Below, piece after piece: positions 27,325-36,178 of a stretch of DNA of 64,000 nt. This DNA comes from CBDFKJ01 sp965248805 (GTDB taxonomy: Bacteria; Pseudomonadota; Alphaproteobacteria; UBA6615): the NCBI GenBank assembly GCA_965248805.1, contig CBDFKJ010000007.1:503025-567024 (forward strand), given 5' to 3'. Position 1 is the stretch's first letter, and each line of letters opens with the position of its first letter. The notes beneath the pieces are model-generated. The model did no database searches and was not told the origin of the DNA. It saw only the letters and a list, made by a program, of their open reading frames with translations. Both the position numbers and the translations under genes were made by a program.

Positions 27325-28557
27325 GTGGACAGCAAGAAGCAATCACTCCCAGCGCCGGCCGATTCGCCGTCGGGTGCGGAATGCGAACCGGCCGCCGAAC
27401 GTTATCAGGACATGCTAAGTTCGGCGGTGGACTGGCTGTGGGAAACGGATGCCCACGGCCGGTTTGTATATGTCTCGGAGGGGGTATCCGAGACCCTGGA
27501 AATCGGTGCGTCGGGCCTCCTCGGCACGCGGCTCATCGACATGGTCGACGAAGACCACGCGGTGCGACGGTTGGAACAGGCGATGGTCGAGGGGCGGCCG
27601 TTCCGCGAGTCGAGTATTGGCTTGTGTGTCGGCGATCGTGCGAGTCGCGGGTTCCGGCTGACGGGCGCCGCCTATCTCGATAAGGAGAGTCGGGTCCGGG
27701 GCTACCGCGGCACGGCGACCGCGATCGATGACGGCGAGGCGCAGGCCACAGCCGACACCGCGCACCGCCTGTTCGCCATGCTTGAGGAGGCGCTGACGCA
27801 AAAGGATCAGCTCGAATGGGAGTTATCCACTCGCGGCCATGAGGCGTTTCGCGCCCGACTGGCGGCCTTGGCGCACGAGCTGCGCACTCCGCTCAACGCA
27901 ATCATCCCGTTCGCCGACGCGATCCGCAAGCGCGTGCTTGGCGACGATCTGTCGCGCTATGTCGAGTACGCGCAAGCCATCTATGAAGGCGGAAACCACC
28001 TGCTGGAGTTGATCAATACAAGCGTCGAGCTGGCCCATCTGGAGGCGCAGCGCCGCGACCATGTGCAGGAGCGCATCGCCTTGCACGAGCTGGTGTCGAG
28101 CATGTGTCGCATGCAGAGTGGCCCCGCAGAAGCCGCCGGCATATCTCTGGTCAACGAGTTGGCCGACGCGCCCGTGTATGTGTACGGCGAATCGCAGGCC
28201 GTGCGGCAGATCGTGCTCTACCTGCTGACCAACGCCATAAAGTTCGGTGCCGCCGACGACCGAATTGGCGTCGCCGATGCGCCGGATAGGCAGGGTTTTG
28301 CGGGCATCATCGTGTGGGACACCGGTGTCGGCATCGACGCGGCGGAGCAGGAGAAGATTTTCGCCAAGCACTACCGCGTCGCGCCGCGCGACGCGGCGCA
28401 ACAGCCCGAGGGCAGCGGTTTGGGCCTGGCGATTTCGCGTGAACTGGCACGCGCCATGGGCGGCGACATCGCCGTTGCCAGTGAGCCCGGGGTCGGCTCT
28501 CGCTTTACGTTGTACTTACCGACGCAATCCCAGGCCCGAGCCGCGAGCGCGCAATAG
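27325..28557 (+). CDS. PAS-domain sensor histidine kinase
   Basis: A soluble sensor kinase of about 410 residues. Counting from the upstream TTG at 27310, a PAS domain covers about residues 30-140 (AVDWLWETDAHGRFVYVSEG). A HisKA helix carries the phospho-accepting H189 (LAALAHELRTPLNAII). A HATPase_c domain has N-box VLYLLTNAIKFG, G1 VWDTGVGID and G2 GSGLGLAISRELARAMGG. No membrane segment is present. The start is uncertain: GTG at 27325 or TTG at 27310, neither with a clear ribosome site. Its neighbours are a DUF2336 protein and a receiver-kinase, suggesting one signalling pathway. Confidence 0.88.
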   Translation: MDSKKQSLPAPADSPSGAECEPAAERYQDMLSSAVDWLWETDAHGRFVYVSEGVSETLEIGASGLLGTRLIDMVDEDHAVRRLEQAMVEGRPFRESSIGLCVGDRASRGFRLTGAAYLDKESRVRGYRGTATAIDDGEAQATADTAHRLFAMLEEALTQKDQLEWELSTRGHEAFRARLAALAHELRTPLNAIIPFADAIRKRVLGDDLSRYVEYAQAIYEGGNHLLELINTSVELAHLEAQRRDHVQERIALHELVSSMCRMQSGPAEAAGISLVNELADAPVYVYGESQAVRQIVLYLLTNAIKFGAADDRIGVADAPDRQGFAGIIVWDTGVGIDAAEQEKIFAKHYRVAPRDAAQQPEGSGLGLAISRELARAMGGDIAVASEPGVGSRFTLYLPTQSQARAASAQ

Positions 28558-28680
28558 CGAAAATGCGCGATGTCTTTGCGCAACGGGCCGCGACGTCTTC
28601 CGCTGTGCACATGTGGACTATCGATCGCGTCTTTTAACTTGCCCTGTGCAAGGGGCGTCAGTACACGGCGTCTGTCCAAT

Positions 28681-30394
28681 ATGTCGACTCATCCTCAGCA
28701 AAGCCGTTTTCGGCGATGGGTATCGACGGGTTGCACTGCACCCGTCCTGCTCGCGATTGTGATTGGTACGACCTTCGCCCAGGACCGCAATAACGCGCCG
28801 GCCGAAGCGCAGGTGCGAACATTGGGTCCGGCGACTGCCGTGCCCGATCCCCAGCAAGAACGGCCGATCAGCCGATCCCGCGGCGTCCGACGCACCCCGG
28901 TACCGGACCGCGCGCCGCAGCAACCCGCGCCGGAGCCCAACGTCGGCGAAATGCTGGCGATCGAGTCTGCACCGGCGGTTGCTCAGCAGCCGCTTGCGAC
29001 ACCCGCCGCCGATGCGGTCGCCCAGGAGATGGACCGGCTGCGGCAGAGCCAGGACCGCCTGTCGGAAGCCATCGAGCAACAGCGTCAACAAATAGAGCAA
29101 CAGCGGCAAGAGATAGAGCGACTGCAGAGCCTGGGCGACGCACCAGCCGAAGCGCCGACATTAAGCGATCGCGTGAATGAGGCCGTGTCGAGGCTGCGCG
29201 CCGCCTGGCTCGGCGGTGTGCAGGCCGCGTCACCCAGAGTTCGAGGCGCTTGGCAGCTCGCGCGATCGTCAGACGCGGCGCGGGCCATCATCGCGGCCGG
29301 GGCGGTCGCGCTTCTTATCACAATGGCGACATTGCTGCACTGGAGGCGCTCACGCCGCGCCGGCGCAGCACCACAGGTCGCCAAGTTACTGGCGCTGGCG
29401 GCGCCGGATTGGATACATCGTCAATCCACGGCGGATGGACCCACTGTCGAGCCGGAATTCCTGTCACGCGTCATCCGCAGCTTCCCGGTGGCGCAGCGCA
29501 AAGCCTGGAGCAAGAAACTGGCGAGCCAGGAGCATGCGCCGCGTGATCTGGCCGTTGCACTGGCGAGCGACGATATCGAAATCGCGGAGCCGCTGCTGAG
29601 CGACGGCAAGAGCCTAACCGACGAGGACTTGATCGCTGTGATCGAACGCCGCTCCTCGCTGCACCACCGGGCCATCGCGCGGCGGCGCGACTTGACGATG
29701 GCGGTGGCCGACGCGCTGGTCGACACGCAGAAGGTCGATGTTATCGCCGCCCTGCTGCGCAATCGGCGCGCGCGAATTTCCGAAGAAACGATGGCAAGCA
29801 TCGTCCGCGCCGCGCGCCACGTCGACAGCTATCGCGAGCCGATTGCCCGCCGGCCTGACTTGAGCCCGCGTCTGGCGTGGAATGTATACCAATGGCTGCC
29901 GGAAGGACTGCGCCAACAGATCGATCAGAAGTTCTCCGTCAGCAGGGTCGACCGCGACGCCCCGGTCGAGCCGACCGTGGTGACGCTGCCGGAACCGGAT
30001 GTCCGAGATCAGGCGCCGGCCGCCGAAGCCGCCGCGGAGGTAACGATCACGCCGCAGCGCCTGATCGAATCGCTGCGCCAGGACAATCGGATTCAGTTCG
30101 GGGCGCAACTCAAGGAGCTAACCGGGCTGAGCGACGCCCGCCTGCAAGCGATACTCAATGATCCCAAAGGCGATGAGCTTGCTGCAATTTGCTGCGCGCT
30201 CGGCATCGACCGCCTCGTCTTCGCCTCCATGTTCATCCTCACCCGCAAGCTGGGCCCGCCACCCCATAGGGCGCAACCCCATGAATTTGCACGCATAATG
30301 GAGGTTTTCGACGGCCTCAAGAACCGGCGATGCCCGACGCCGGCTGGAGGCGTGGCGCAAGCAGCTCGACGATTCTATCGATTCGGCGGCCTAG
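28681..30394 (+). CDS. DUF2336 protein with exported-type N-terminus (frameshift near the 3' end)
   Basis: The N-terminus (RRWVSTGCTAPVLLAIVIGT) is signal-anchor-like. A proline-rich stretch and a glutamine-rich coiled coil (EQQRQQIEQQRQEIERLQSL) follow, then a second membrane segment (AIIAAGAVALLITMATLL). The C-terminal half is a DUF2336 domain of HEAT-like helices (APRDLAVALASDDIEIAEPL, IERRSSLHHRAIARRRDLT). Near 30325 one extra C shifts the frame. The shifted frame gives the expected ending (RRRLEAWRKQLDDSIDSAA, stop at 30394), while the raw frame runs on to 30534 without family similarity. DUF2336 proteins occur mainly in alphaproteobacteria, some linked to two-component signalling. Confidence 0.75.
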
Positions 30395-30550
30395 CGCCGC
30401 GATTCGTTGGCGCGGCCCCGTCTATGGCCCAAGAAATTATTAAGGACCACCAGCTAGCTTGGGCGGCGCCATTAGCGGCTCCCCGCACCGGTCCACTTTG
30501 CGCGCACCAAGCTCGCGTCAGACGGCCCCGGTGACCTACGTCCGGATACC

Positions 30551-31817
30551 ATGAACCCAACTCGGCAGGATGCAACATTCGCGGACGCGCGCGATCCTGT
30601 TACCCAGGCGCGCATTCTGATTGTCGACGATCATGAGCTCACGATAACCACGATCGAGACAATTCTGCGTCAGGACGGTTTCCGCCACTTCAAATCAACA
30701 ACCGATCCGCGCGAGGCGGCGCGGTTGTGCGACGAGTTTCGCCCTGATCTGCTGCTCCTGGACATTCTCATGCCCGAGCTCGATGGCTTTGCGGTCATGC
30801 GGTCCCTGCGCGCACGGGAAATCGACGACTACCTGCCGATTCGCATCGTCACCAGCGAGTCCGACCAGGCCACCAAGCTCAAGGCGCTTCAGTCCGGCGC
30901 GACAGACTTCGCATCGAAGCCGCTGGACGCGGCGGAATTGATCTGCCGCGTGCGCAATATCCTGCGCATGCGGATGCTGCAGAACGACTTGCGCCGGTCC
31001 AACCGTAACCTGGAGGTGCAAGTCCGCAGGCGCACGAAAAGGCTCGAGGCCGCAATCGGCTTGTTGCGACATGCCGAGGCCAAGCTCGGAGAGGCGCTGG
31101 CGGATTCGCAAGCGCGCAGCAAGGGCAAGACTGACATGTTGGCGACTGTCAGCCACGAGTTGCGAACGCCCTTGACCGCCATCATGGGCTTCGCCGAACT
31201 GTTGCGCGACGAACCGTTGGGACCCCTGAAGAAAGACAAACGGCGCGGTTACGCCGCTGACATCCATGTGGCGGCGAGCCACGCATTGGGCGTCGTCAAT
31301 GATATTCTCGACTTGTCCAAGGTCGAAGCCGGCGAAATCGATATCGAGCTGGAGGACACCGAGGTCACCAAGACGATAATCGGGACTGTGAAAATGCTCA
31401 GCGGCATCGCCACCAAGGCCGATGTCGCGCTGAGCGTCGACATTCCAGGTGACTTTCCAGTACTGCGCACCGACGAAAAGCGCCTGCGACAAGTGCTCGT
31501 CAATGTCGTCACCAACGCCATCAAGTTCACGCCCTCCGGCGGATCGGTGACCGTGCGCGCCCGCCACAATCCAGAAGACGGCGCTCTAATCATGGTGGTC
31601 ACCGACAACGGCGTCGGCATCGAAAAGAAGGACTTGGAAAAGGTCATGCGCGCTTACGGACGGGCTGGGCGGCCCGTCCACGATGTGCAGAACAGCACCG
31701 GTCTCGGCTTGCCATTGACACGCAAACTGGTGGACGCGCTCGGCGGCGGCCTGGAAATCTTAGATCGCCCCGAGCCCCTGGCCTGGCGCGGCGTTGCAAT
31801 TGACGGTGGCAACGTGA
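30551..31817 (+). CDS. Hybrid receiver-histidine kinase (frameshift near the 3' end)
   Basis: It starts with a receiver domain (RILIVDDHELTITTIETILR; phospho-acceptor D71 in LLLLDILMPELDGF; K in ASKPLDA). A coiled coil follows, then HisKA with H202 (ATVSHELRTPLTAIMGFAEL) and HATPase (VLVNVVTNAIKFTPSGG, VTDNGVGIEKK, NSTGLGLPLTRKLVDALGG). The frame then drifts from the family near 31765. In the +1 frame the expected end PGAALQLTVAT and a stop at 31815-31817 follow. The raw frame reads through into a transporter, giving a false 812-residue fusion. It lies in line with the PAS kinase and DUF2336 genes. Confidence 0.8.
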
Positions 31818-31868
31818 AGTGGCCATGTGCGCCGAACGAGGGCGTCGCGGGCGAAACCACCAATCCAA

Positions 31869-32989
31869 ATGAAATCTGGGATGGGCAAAGTCGGATCGTT
31901 GTCGATCCTGGCGATATGCCAGGTCGCGGCGATGGCGCTATGGTTTTCGGCATCCGCGGTCGTCCCGACACTTGCGCTCGAATATGGCCTGGGCGGGGCG
32001 CGGGCGTCGTGGCTGACGAGCAGCGTGCAGGCGGGCTTCGTTGCCGGCACCCTGATCCGACATCGGTCTCGATGATCGTCCTGCGCTTTATCACCGGCGC
32101 CTGCATGGCTGGTGTCTACCCGGTCGGCATGAAGCTCGCCTCGACCTGGGCCAAGGGCGATCTCGGTCTGATCATCGGGCTGATGGTCGGCTCGCTGACA
32201 CTGGGCTCGGCCTCGCCGCACCTGTTCAACGCCTTCGGCGGCCTCGATTGGCGGCTTACCATCGCTGTCGCTTCCGCGGTCGCCGCCGGCGCGGCCGCGT
32301 TGATCAATCTGTTTGCGCTCGGGCCGCGCCACACCGCCGCGCCGCCCTACGACTCCCGTGCCGCGCTCACGGCATGGACCAATCGGGGCTTGCGCCTCGC
32401 CAATCTCGGCTATCTCGGCCTCATGTGGGAGCTTTACGCCATGTGGGCGTGGTTGGGCGTCTTTCTCGACGCCAGTTTTCACCTCCGGCCCGGCGGCGAC
32501 GATGCCGCCATGTGGGCACGGTTCGCGACCTTCGCCGCAATGGGCCTGGGCGGCGCGGCGGGGTGCATGGCCATGGCCGGCGGTTACCTCGCGGACCGCT
32601 GGGGCCGCACGACTCTGACCAGAAGTGCGATGATCATCAGCGGGGCGTGCGCCCTCGTCGTCGGCTTTCTCTTCGGCGGCAACCCGGCGCTTCTGGTGAC
32701 CGTCTGCATGATCTGGGGCATCACCGTGGTCGCAGACTCGGCGCAGTTTTCCGCGAGCGTGACCGAGCTATCCGAGCCCGGGCGCATAGGCACCATGCTG
32801 ACGACGCAAACCTGCGGCGGTTTCTTGCTCACCCTGGTGACGATCCATCTGCTGCCGCCGGTGGTCGACGCCGTCGGCTGGCGCTACGCCTTCGCCGTGC
32901 TTGCGCTCGGTCCCGTCATCGGTGTCGCGGCGATGCTTCGGCTGCGATCGCTGCCGGAGACCGCACGGCTCGCCGGCGGGCGGCGCTGA
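31869..32989 (+). pseudogene. MFS transporter with internal deletion
   Basis: The first helix and following loop (SILAICQVAAMALWFSASAV, ASWLTSSVQAGFVAGTL) lie in the frame starting at 31869. At about 32055 sequence corresponding to the next two helices is missing. The rest continues in another frame (VLRFITGACMAGVYPVGMKL, WELYAMWAWLGVFLDASFHL) to 32989. The second frame happens to be that of the upstream kinase, which creates a spurious fusion. The transporter cannot be functional as written. It belongs to a CynX/NreB-like MFS group, but the substrate is unknown. Confidence 0.75.
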
Positions 32990-33036
32990 CACAAGCGTGT
33001 GTTGCGAGGCGACGCCGCGCCACCTAATCAACCGCC

Positions 33037-33228
33037 ATGATCGAGATCATGATCGAGCGCTGGGCCGGCGCCGACGACACGGTCGAGTACGTATGGTCGG
33101 TATGGCGCGACAATCACCGCGTGCATCTGGGCGGACCGCAGCCGAGCGCTGAGGAGGCCGAACGTGAGGCCAAGGGCTATTGCGCGAGCGGCCTCGGCGA
33201 GGCGCCGGACTCGGTCGTGCACCTGTAG
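33037..33228 (+). CDS. Small hypothetical protein (63 aa)
   Basis: A charged soluble protein (MIEIMIERWAGADDTVEYVW, EEAEREAKGYCASGLG), with no signal peptide or recognised motif. It ends 7 bp before the convergent stop of the RdhA-like gene. The coding bias and clean fit between neighbours favour a real gene. The start could also be one of the inner codons at 33052. Confidence 0.5.
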   Translation: MIEIMIERWAGADDTVEYVWSVWRDNHRVHLGGPQPSAEEAEREAKGYCASGLGEAPDSVVHL

Positions 33229-33235
33229 CCGATGA

Positions 33236-35392
33236 TCAGTCTGCGGACACCGGCAGCTGTTCGCGTTTGCCCACCGGTTCGGTCGGCGCGGAGTGCGCCG
33301 GGGGCGGGTCGCCTCTGGCGTGTCGTGCTTGCGCCTGTGGCGGCGTCTCCAGCGCCGCCGCCAGCGCTGCCTTTCGGTCCACCGGCACCGGTGCCGGCGA
33401 ATCGGGCGGCGGCATGATGTTCGCGGGGTAGTAGGCGACCTTTTGCGTCGCCTTCTGCTTGTCGCCCTTGGCGACGTCGAGCCCGCGCTGGTTGGCGCCC
33501 CGGGGCGCGACCGACTTGCCGTCCGGCAACCACTCGAGATCCCGCCACCACTTCTTGACCGGATTGATCTCACCGTTGCCCATCCAATCGTCGAGGTTGG
33601 CGAGGAACCGGCGCATGAAGGGCAGCTTGATCGCGGTCCACAGGAACGCGCGATGCACGAGAAGTCCTTCATTGGTGTAGGGGCACATCTTCATGCAGCG
33701 CCCGCAGGCCGAGCCGTGCGGGTTGGTGACGCGATAGCTCGTGCATCTCTGCACGTCCGGCTTCCACATTTCGTAGCCGTTGAACATCACCTTGTCGCCA
33801 TAGGCGATGGCGTCGCATGGGCATTCGCGCGCGCACTTGAAGCACTTGGCGCACATGTCCTGGAGGCCGAAATCGATCGGCGGGTCGACCGCCAGCGGCA
33901 GATCGGTGGTCACGACCGCCGACTTAAAGCGCGGGCCAACGAACGGGTTCAGGACCAGTTCGCCGATGCGGCTCAACTCGCCGAGGCCGGCGTAAAGGAT
34001 CAGCGGGATGTGCAACACGTCGGAATCGGCGTTGGAGTGCGAGCGCGCGCCATACCCCAAAGTGCGGATCACCTGCGCCACCTGGCCGGTCACCTCCGCG
34101 CCGCGCAGGTAGCCGCGCATCGACTGCCCGCCCGAGATCCAGTCGTCGCCCGAGGCGCCGTCCATTGTCTCGTGGCCCTGGTCGATCAGCATCACAATGG
34201 CATAGCGGTGATAGGGCTCGATCGGCGTGCCGTCCTCCTTGTGCGAGTACCAGGCGAAGCGCTTGACCTCGCAAATGCCCACCAGATTGGCGCCGAGATA
34301 GTAGCTAAGCGATTTCACCGCGCGCGCGTTGGCCGCCGGATCGTCGAGGCCCGCGGTCCGGCTCGTTGCCACTTGTCCCGCCTGCAGCGGCACCAGGGCG
34401 CGAATGAGCGGTGTCATGGCGTTGCTCAGCGGATGCTTTGTGGCGAAGCGCAAACGCTCGCGTTTCATTTTCGCGCCCAGATCACCGTGCAAGGCGCGCT
34501 CGAAGAACGCCGCCCGCTTGGGCACGCGCGGCACCTCGTCCTCCAGCACCAGGGTGGTCGGATCGGCGGTGGTTTTGATCTTTTCCATCGGATAGCGCGA
34601 CAGGTGCGTCGACCGCCGCCGCTGCGACCATTCCGCGAGGCCTGAGACCGTGCCGCCGAGGCCGAGCCAGTAGGCCAGGCCCTTGTCGCCGCCCCGCCCC
34701 GGCTTGAGCGGACGGTCGTCCGCGATCGTCAGATCGGTGGTGATGATCGCGGTCTCGTAACCAGCGCCGATGAAGGGCGCGATCACCCCCTCGCCGTGTC
34801 GTTCGCCGAGACCGGCGCGCACCACCAGCCTCGCGTGGTCGACATCGGTTTGATCGCGGCTGTGGGCGCGCGCCGGCCAGCCGAGGCGACGGATATAGCC
34901 GGCCAGGATCGTCGCGATCTCCATCGCGCGCATGGCGGCGCGGTCCGATTGACTGTTCGCGACCCAGGCGTGGGCGAGATTGTCGGGCTCGGGGGGCCGT
35001 GCATGGGCCACCAGGACGACCACCGCGTGGCTGTGATAGGGCGTAAGCGTCGTCCCGTCTTCGGCGGTTTGGTACCAGGCACTGGCCGGAAGTTCGCAGG
35101 CCGCCATCATGGAGGCGTCCATGAAATAGCCCGTCGCCTTCAGGTCGTGGACTACAGCTTCGGGGTCGTCGGGGATCGGCGCTCGCTCGGGCGCCACCTC
35201 ACCGTCGCGCAGTTGCTCATACAGACTAAGGTAGGTTTGCGCCGCGGCGGCATAGATGTCGGCCGCATTCACACGTCGCGGCGGGCGTTGCGGCCGGCCG
35301 CCGTCGGCGGCGCCCGACTCGGCCCGCGGCAATCGTTCCAGGGGGTAACGCCCCAGATGCGCGGGCCGGTTGCGATAGGAAAAGATGCGCAT
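33236..35392 (-). CDS. Reductive-dehalogenase-like protein with duplicated core
   Basis: A 718-residue protein without signal peptide. The C-terminal ferredoxin part has two cluster motifs: CAKCFKCARECPCDAI near residue 510 and CGRCMKMCP near 560, the arrangement found in RdhA-type corrinoid enzymes. The preceding cobamide-binding/nitroreductase-like core occurs twice: residues about 60-235 and 300-505 share YHSHAVVVLVAHA/YHRYAIVMLIDQG, RAGLGE/YAGLGE and IAPFIGAGYETAIITTDL/LNPFVGPRFKSAVVTTDL. Each copy is preceded by an HL-x-RYP-M/L-E motif. Only the second copy keeps the iron-sulfur region. There is no rdhB-like anchor gene and no Tat signal, as in respiration-independent RdhA proteins. I prefer ATG 35392 (AGGAG six bases upstream) over the longer frame to 35659. 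Confidence 0.8.
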   Translation of the reverse strand: MRIFSYRNRPAHLGRYPLERLPRAESGAADGGRPQRPPRRVNAADIYAAAAQTYLSLYEQLRDGEVAPERAPIPDDPEAVVHDLKATGYFMDASMMAACELPASAWYQTAEDGTTLTPYHSHAVVVLVAHARPPEPDNLAHAWVANSQSDRAAMRAMEIATILAGYIRRLGWPARAHSRDQTDVDHARLVVRAGLGERHGEGVIAPFIGAGYETAIITTDLTIADDRPLKPGRGGDKGLAYWLGLGGTVSGLAEWSQRRRSTHLSRYPMEKIKTTADPTTLVLEDEVPRVPKRAAFFERALHGDLGAKMKRERLRFATKHPLSNAMTPLIRALVPLQAGQVATSRTAGLDDPAANARAVKSLSYYLGANLVGICEVKRFAWYSHKEDGTPIEPYHRYAIVMLIDQGHETMDGASGDDWISGGQSMRGYLRGAEVTGQVAQVIRTLGYGARSHSNADSDVLHIPLILYAGLGELSRIGELVLNPFVGPRFKSAVVTTDLPLAVDPPIDFGLQDMCAKCFKCARECPCDAIAYGDKVMFNGYEMWKPDVQRCTSYRVTNPHGSACGRCMKMCPYTNEGLLVHRAFLWTAIKLPFMRRFLANLDDWMGNGEINPVKKWWRDLEWLPDGKSVAPRGANQRGLDVAKGDKQKATQKVAYYPANIMPPPDSPAPVPVDRKAALAAALETPPQAQARHARGDPPPAHSAPTEPVGKREQLPVSAD

Positions 35393-35462
35393 GCGGGCTC
35401 CTGCGGGCAACGGCGCAGGGAGTTTGACGGAGTAGGCGGTGGCGCCAAGAGCGCAAATAAGA

Positions 35463-35477
35463 GAACAAAAAAGGAAC
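35463..35477 (+). promoter_or_regulatory. LexA box 1 (GAAC-N7-GAAC)
   Basis: GAACAAAAAAGGAAC matches the alphaproteobacterial SOS operator exactly in spacing. It lies between the divergent RdhA-like and imuA genes, 57 bp upstream of imuA. Confidence 0.85.
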
Positions 35478-35480
35478 ATC

Positions 35481-35509
35481 TTGACTCGACGGGCGGATCT
35501 TTTTAGAAC
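35481..35509 (+). promoter_or_regulatory. Promoter of imuA-imuB-dnaE2
   Basis: TTGACT at 35481-35486 and TAGAAC at 35504-35509, separated by 17 bp, form a sigma-70-type promoter. The -10 overlaps LexA box 2 and the -35 follows LexA box 1, as expected for a repressor that blocks RNA polymerase. Confidence 0.7.
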
Positions 35510-35520
35510 AAACATAGAAC
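35506..35520 (+). promoter_or_regulatory. LexA box 2 (GAAC-N7-GAAC)
   Basis: GAACAAACATAGAAC, a second perfect-spacing operator 29 bp downstream of the first box, ending 13 bp before the imuA start codon. Two boxes suggest tight, cooperative SOS repression. Confidence 0.85.
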
Positions 35521-35533
35521 ATAAGGATCGACC

Positions 35534-36175
35534 ATGCCTGCCGACACCGCTACTTTGATGGATCTGCGTCACCGGATTTCCGCTCTCGAACGGTCGGGTA
35601 ACGGCGCCACTTGTCCCGGCGGTACCGTGTCGGTCGGGGTCGCCGAGATCGATGCGCATTTGCCCTGGGGCGGATTACCGCTGGGCTGCGTGCACGAAAT
35701 GCGCGGCGCCGCGACCGCCTTCGCCGCCACCCTCGCCGCCCGGCTCGCCGCGCGCCGCCGCCGCCCGGTGTTCTGGATCGCACCGCCGGGGTGCGGTGGC
35801 CGCCTGCCCGATCTCTACGCCCCGGGCCTCGCCGCCTTCGGCCTGAGCGCGGCGGCGCTGATCGTGGTGGCGGCGCGCGGCGCGACGGCGCTCTGGGCCA
35901 TGGAGGAGGCCTTGCGCGCGCCGGCGGCAGGCGCGGTCGTGGCCGAAATCGAGGCACTGGATCTGACCGCCAGCCGGCGGTTGCAACTGGCCGCCGAAGC
36001 CGGCGGCGCCGGTGGACTGCTGCTGCGCGGCGAGACGGCGACGGCGCTGACGGCCTGCGTCACACGGTGGCGCGTGGCATCGCTACCCAGCGTGCCATTC
36101 GACGATGGCGCGCGCTGGCAGTTGTCGCTGGAGCGCTGCCGTGGCGGCCGGCCGGGCGCCTGGTCTGTGGAGTGA
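35534..36175 (+). CDS. imuA: SOS mutagenesis protein ImuA
   Basis: A 213-residue SulA/RecA-like accessory protein of the mutasome that helps ImuB and DnaE2 copy past DNA damage. Family segments are MDLRHRISALERSG at the start, GVAEIDAHLPWGGLPLGCVH, and EALDLTASRRLQLAAEAGG. It is first in the LexA-controlled operon, with a 3-bp gap to imuB. The ATG lies 13 bp after LexA box 2. Confidence 0.9.
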   Translation: MPADTATLMDLRHRISALERSGNGATCPGGTVSVGVAEIDAHLPWGGLPLGCVHEMRGAATAFAATLAARLAARRRRPVFWIAPPGCGGRLPDLYAPGLAAFGLSAAALIVVAARGATALWAMEEALRAPAAGAVVAEIEALDLTASRRLQLAAEAGGAGGLLLRGETATALTACVTRWRVASLPSVPFDDGARWQLSLERCRGGRPGAWSVE

Positions 36176-36178
36176 ACG

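Noticed and set aside
28570..28680. Earlier start for the DUF2336 protein at 28570
   Set aside because: The extra 37 residues are cysteine/arginine-rich with no ribosome site. The start at 28681 leads straight into a signal-anchor segment.
30551..32989. A genuine kinase-MFS fusion protein
   Set aside because: The natural ends of both genes are readable in other frames, and the transporter lacks two helices. The fused frame arises from indels.
35393..35659. N-terminal extension of the RdhA-like protein to 35659
   Set aside because: The extension would overlap imuA and both LexA boxes and has no similarity. The ATG at 35392 has AGGAG upstream and starts the conserved part.
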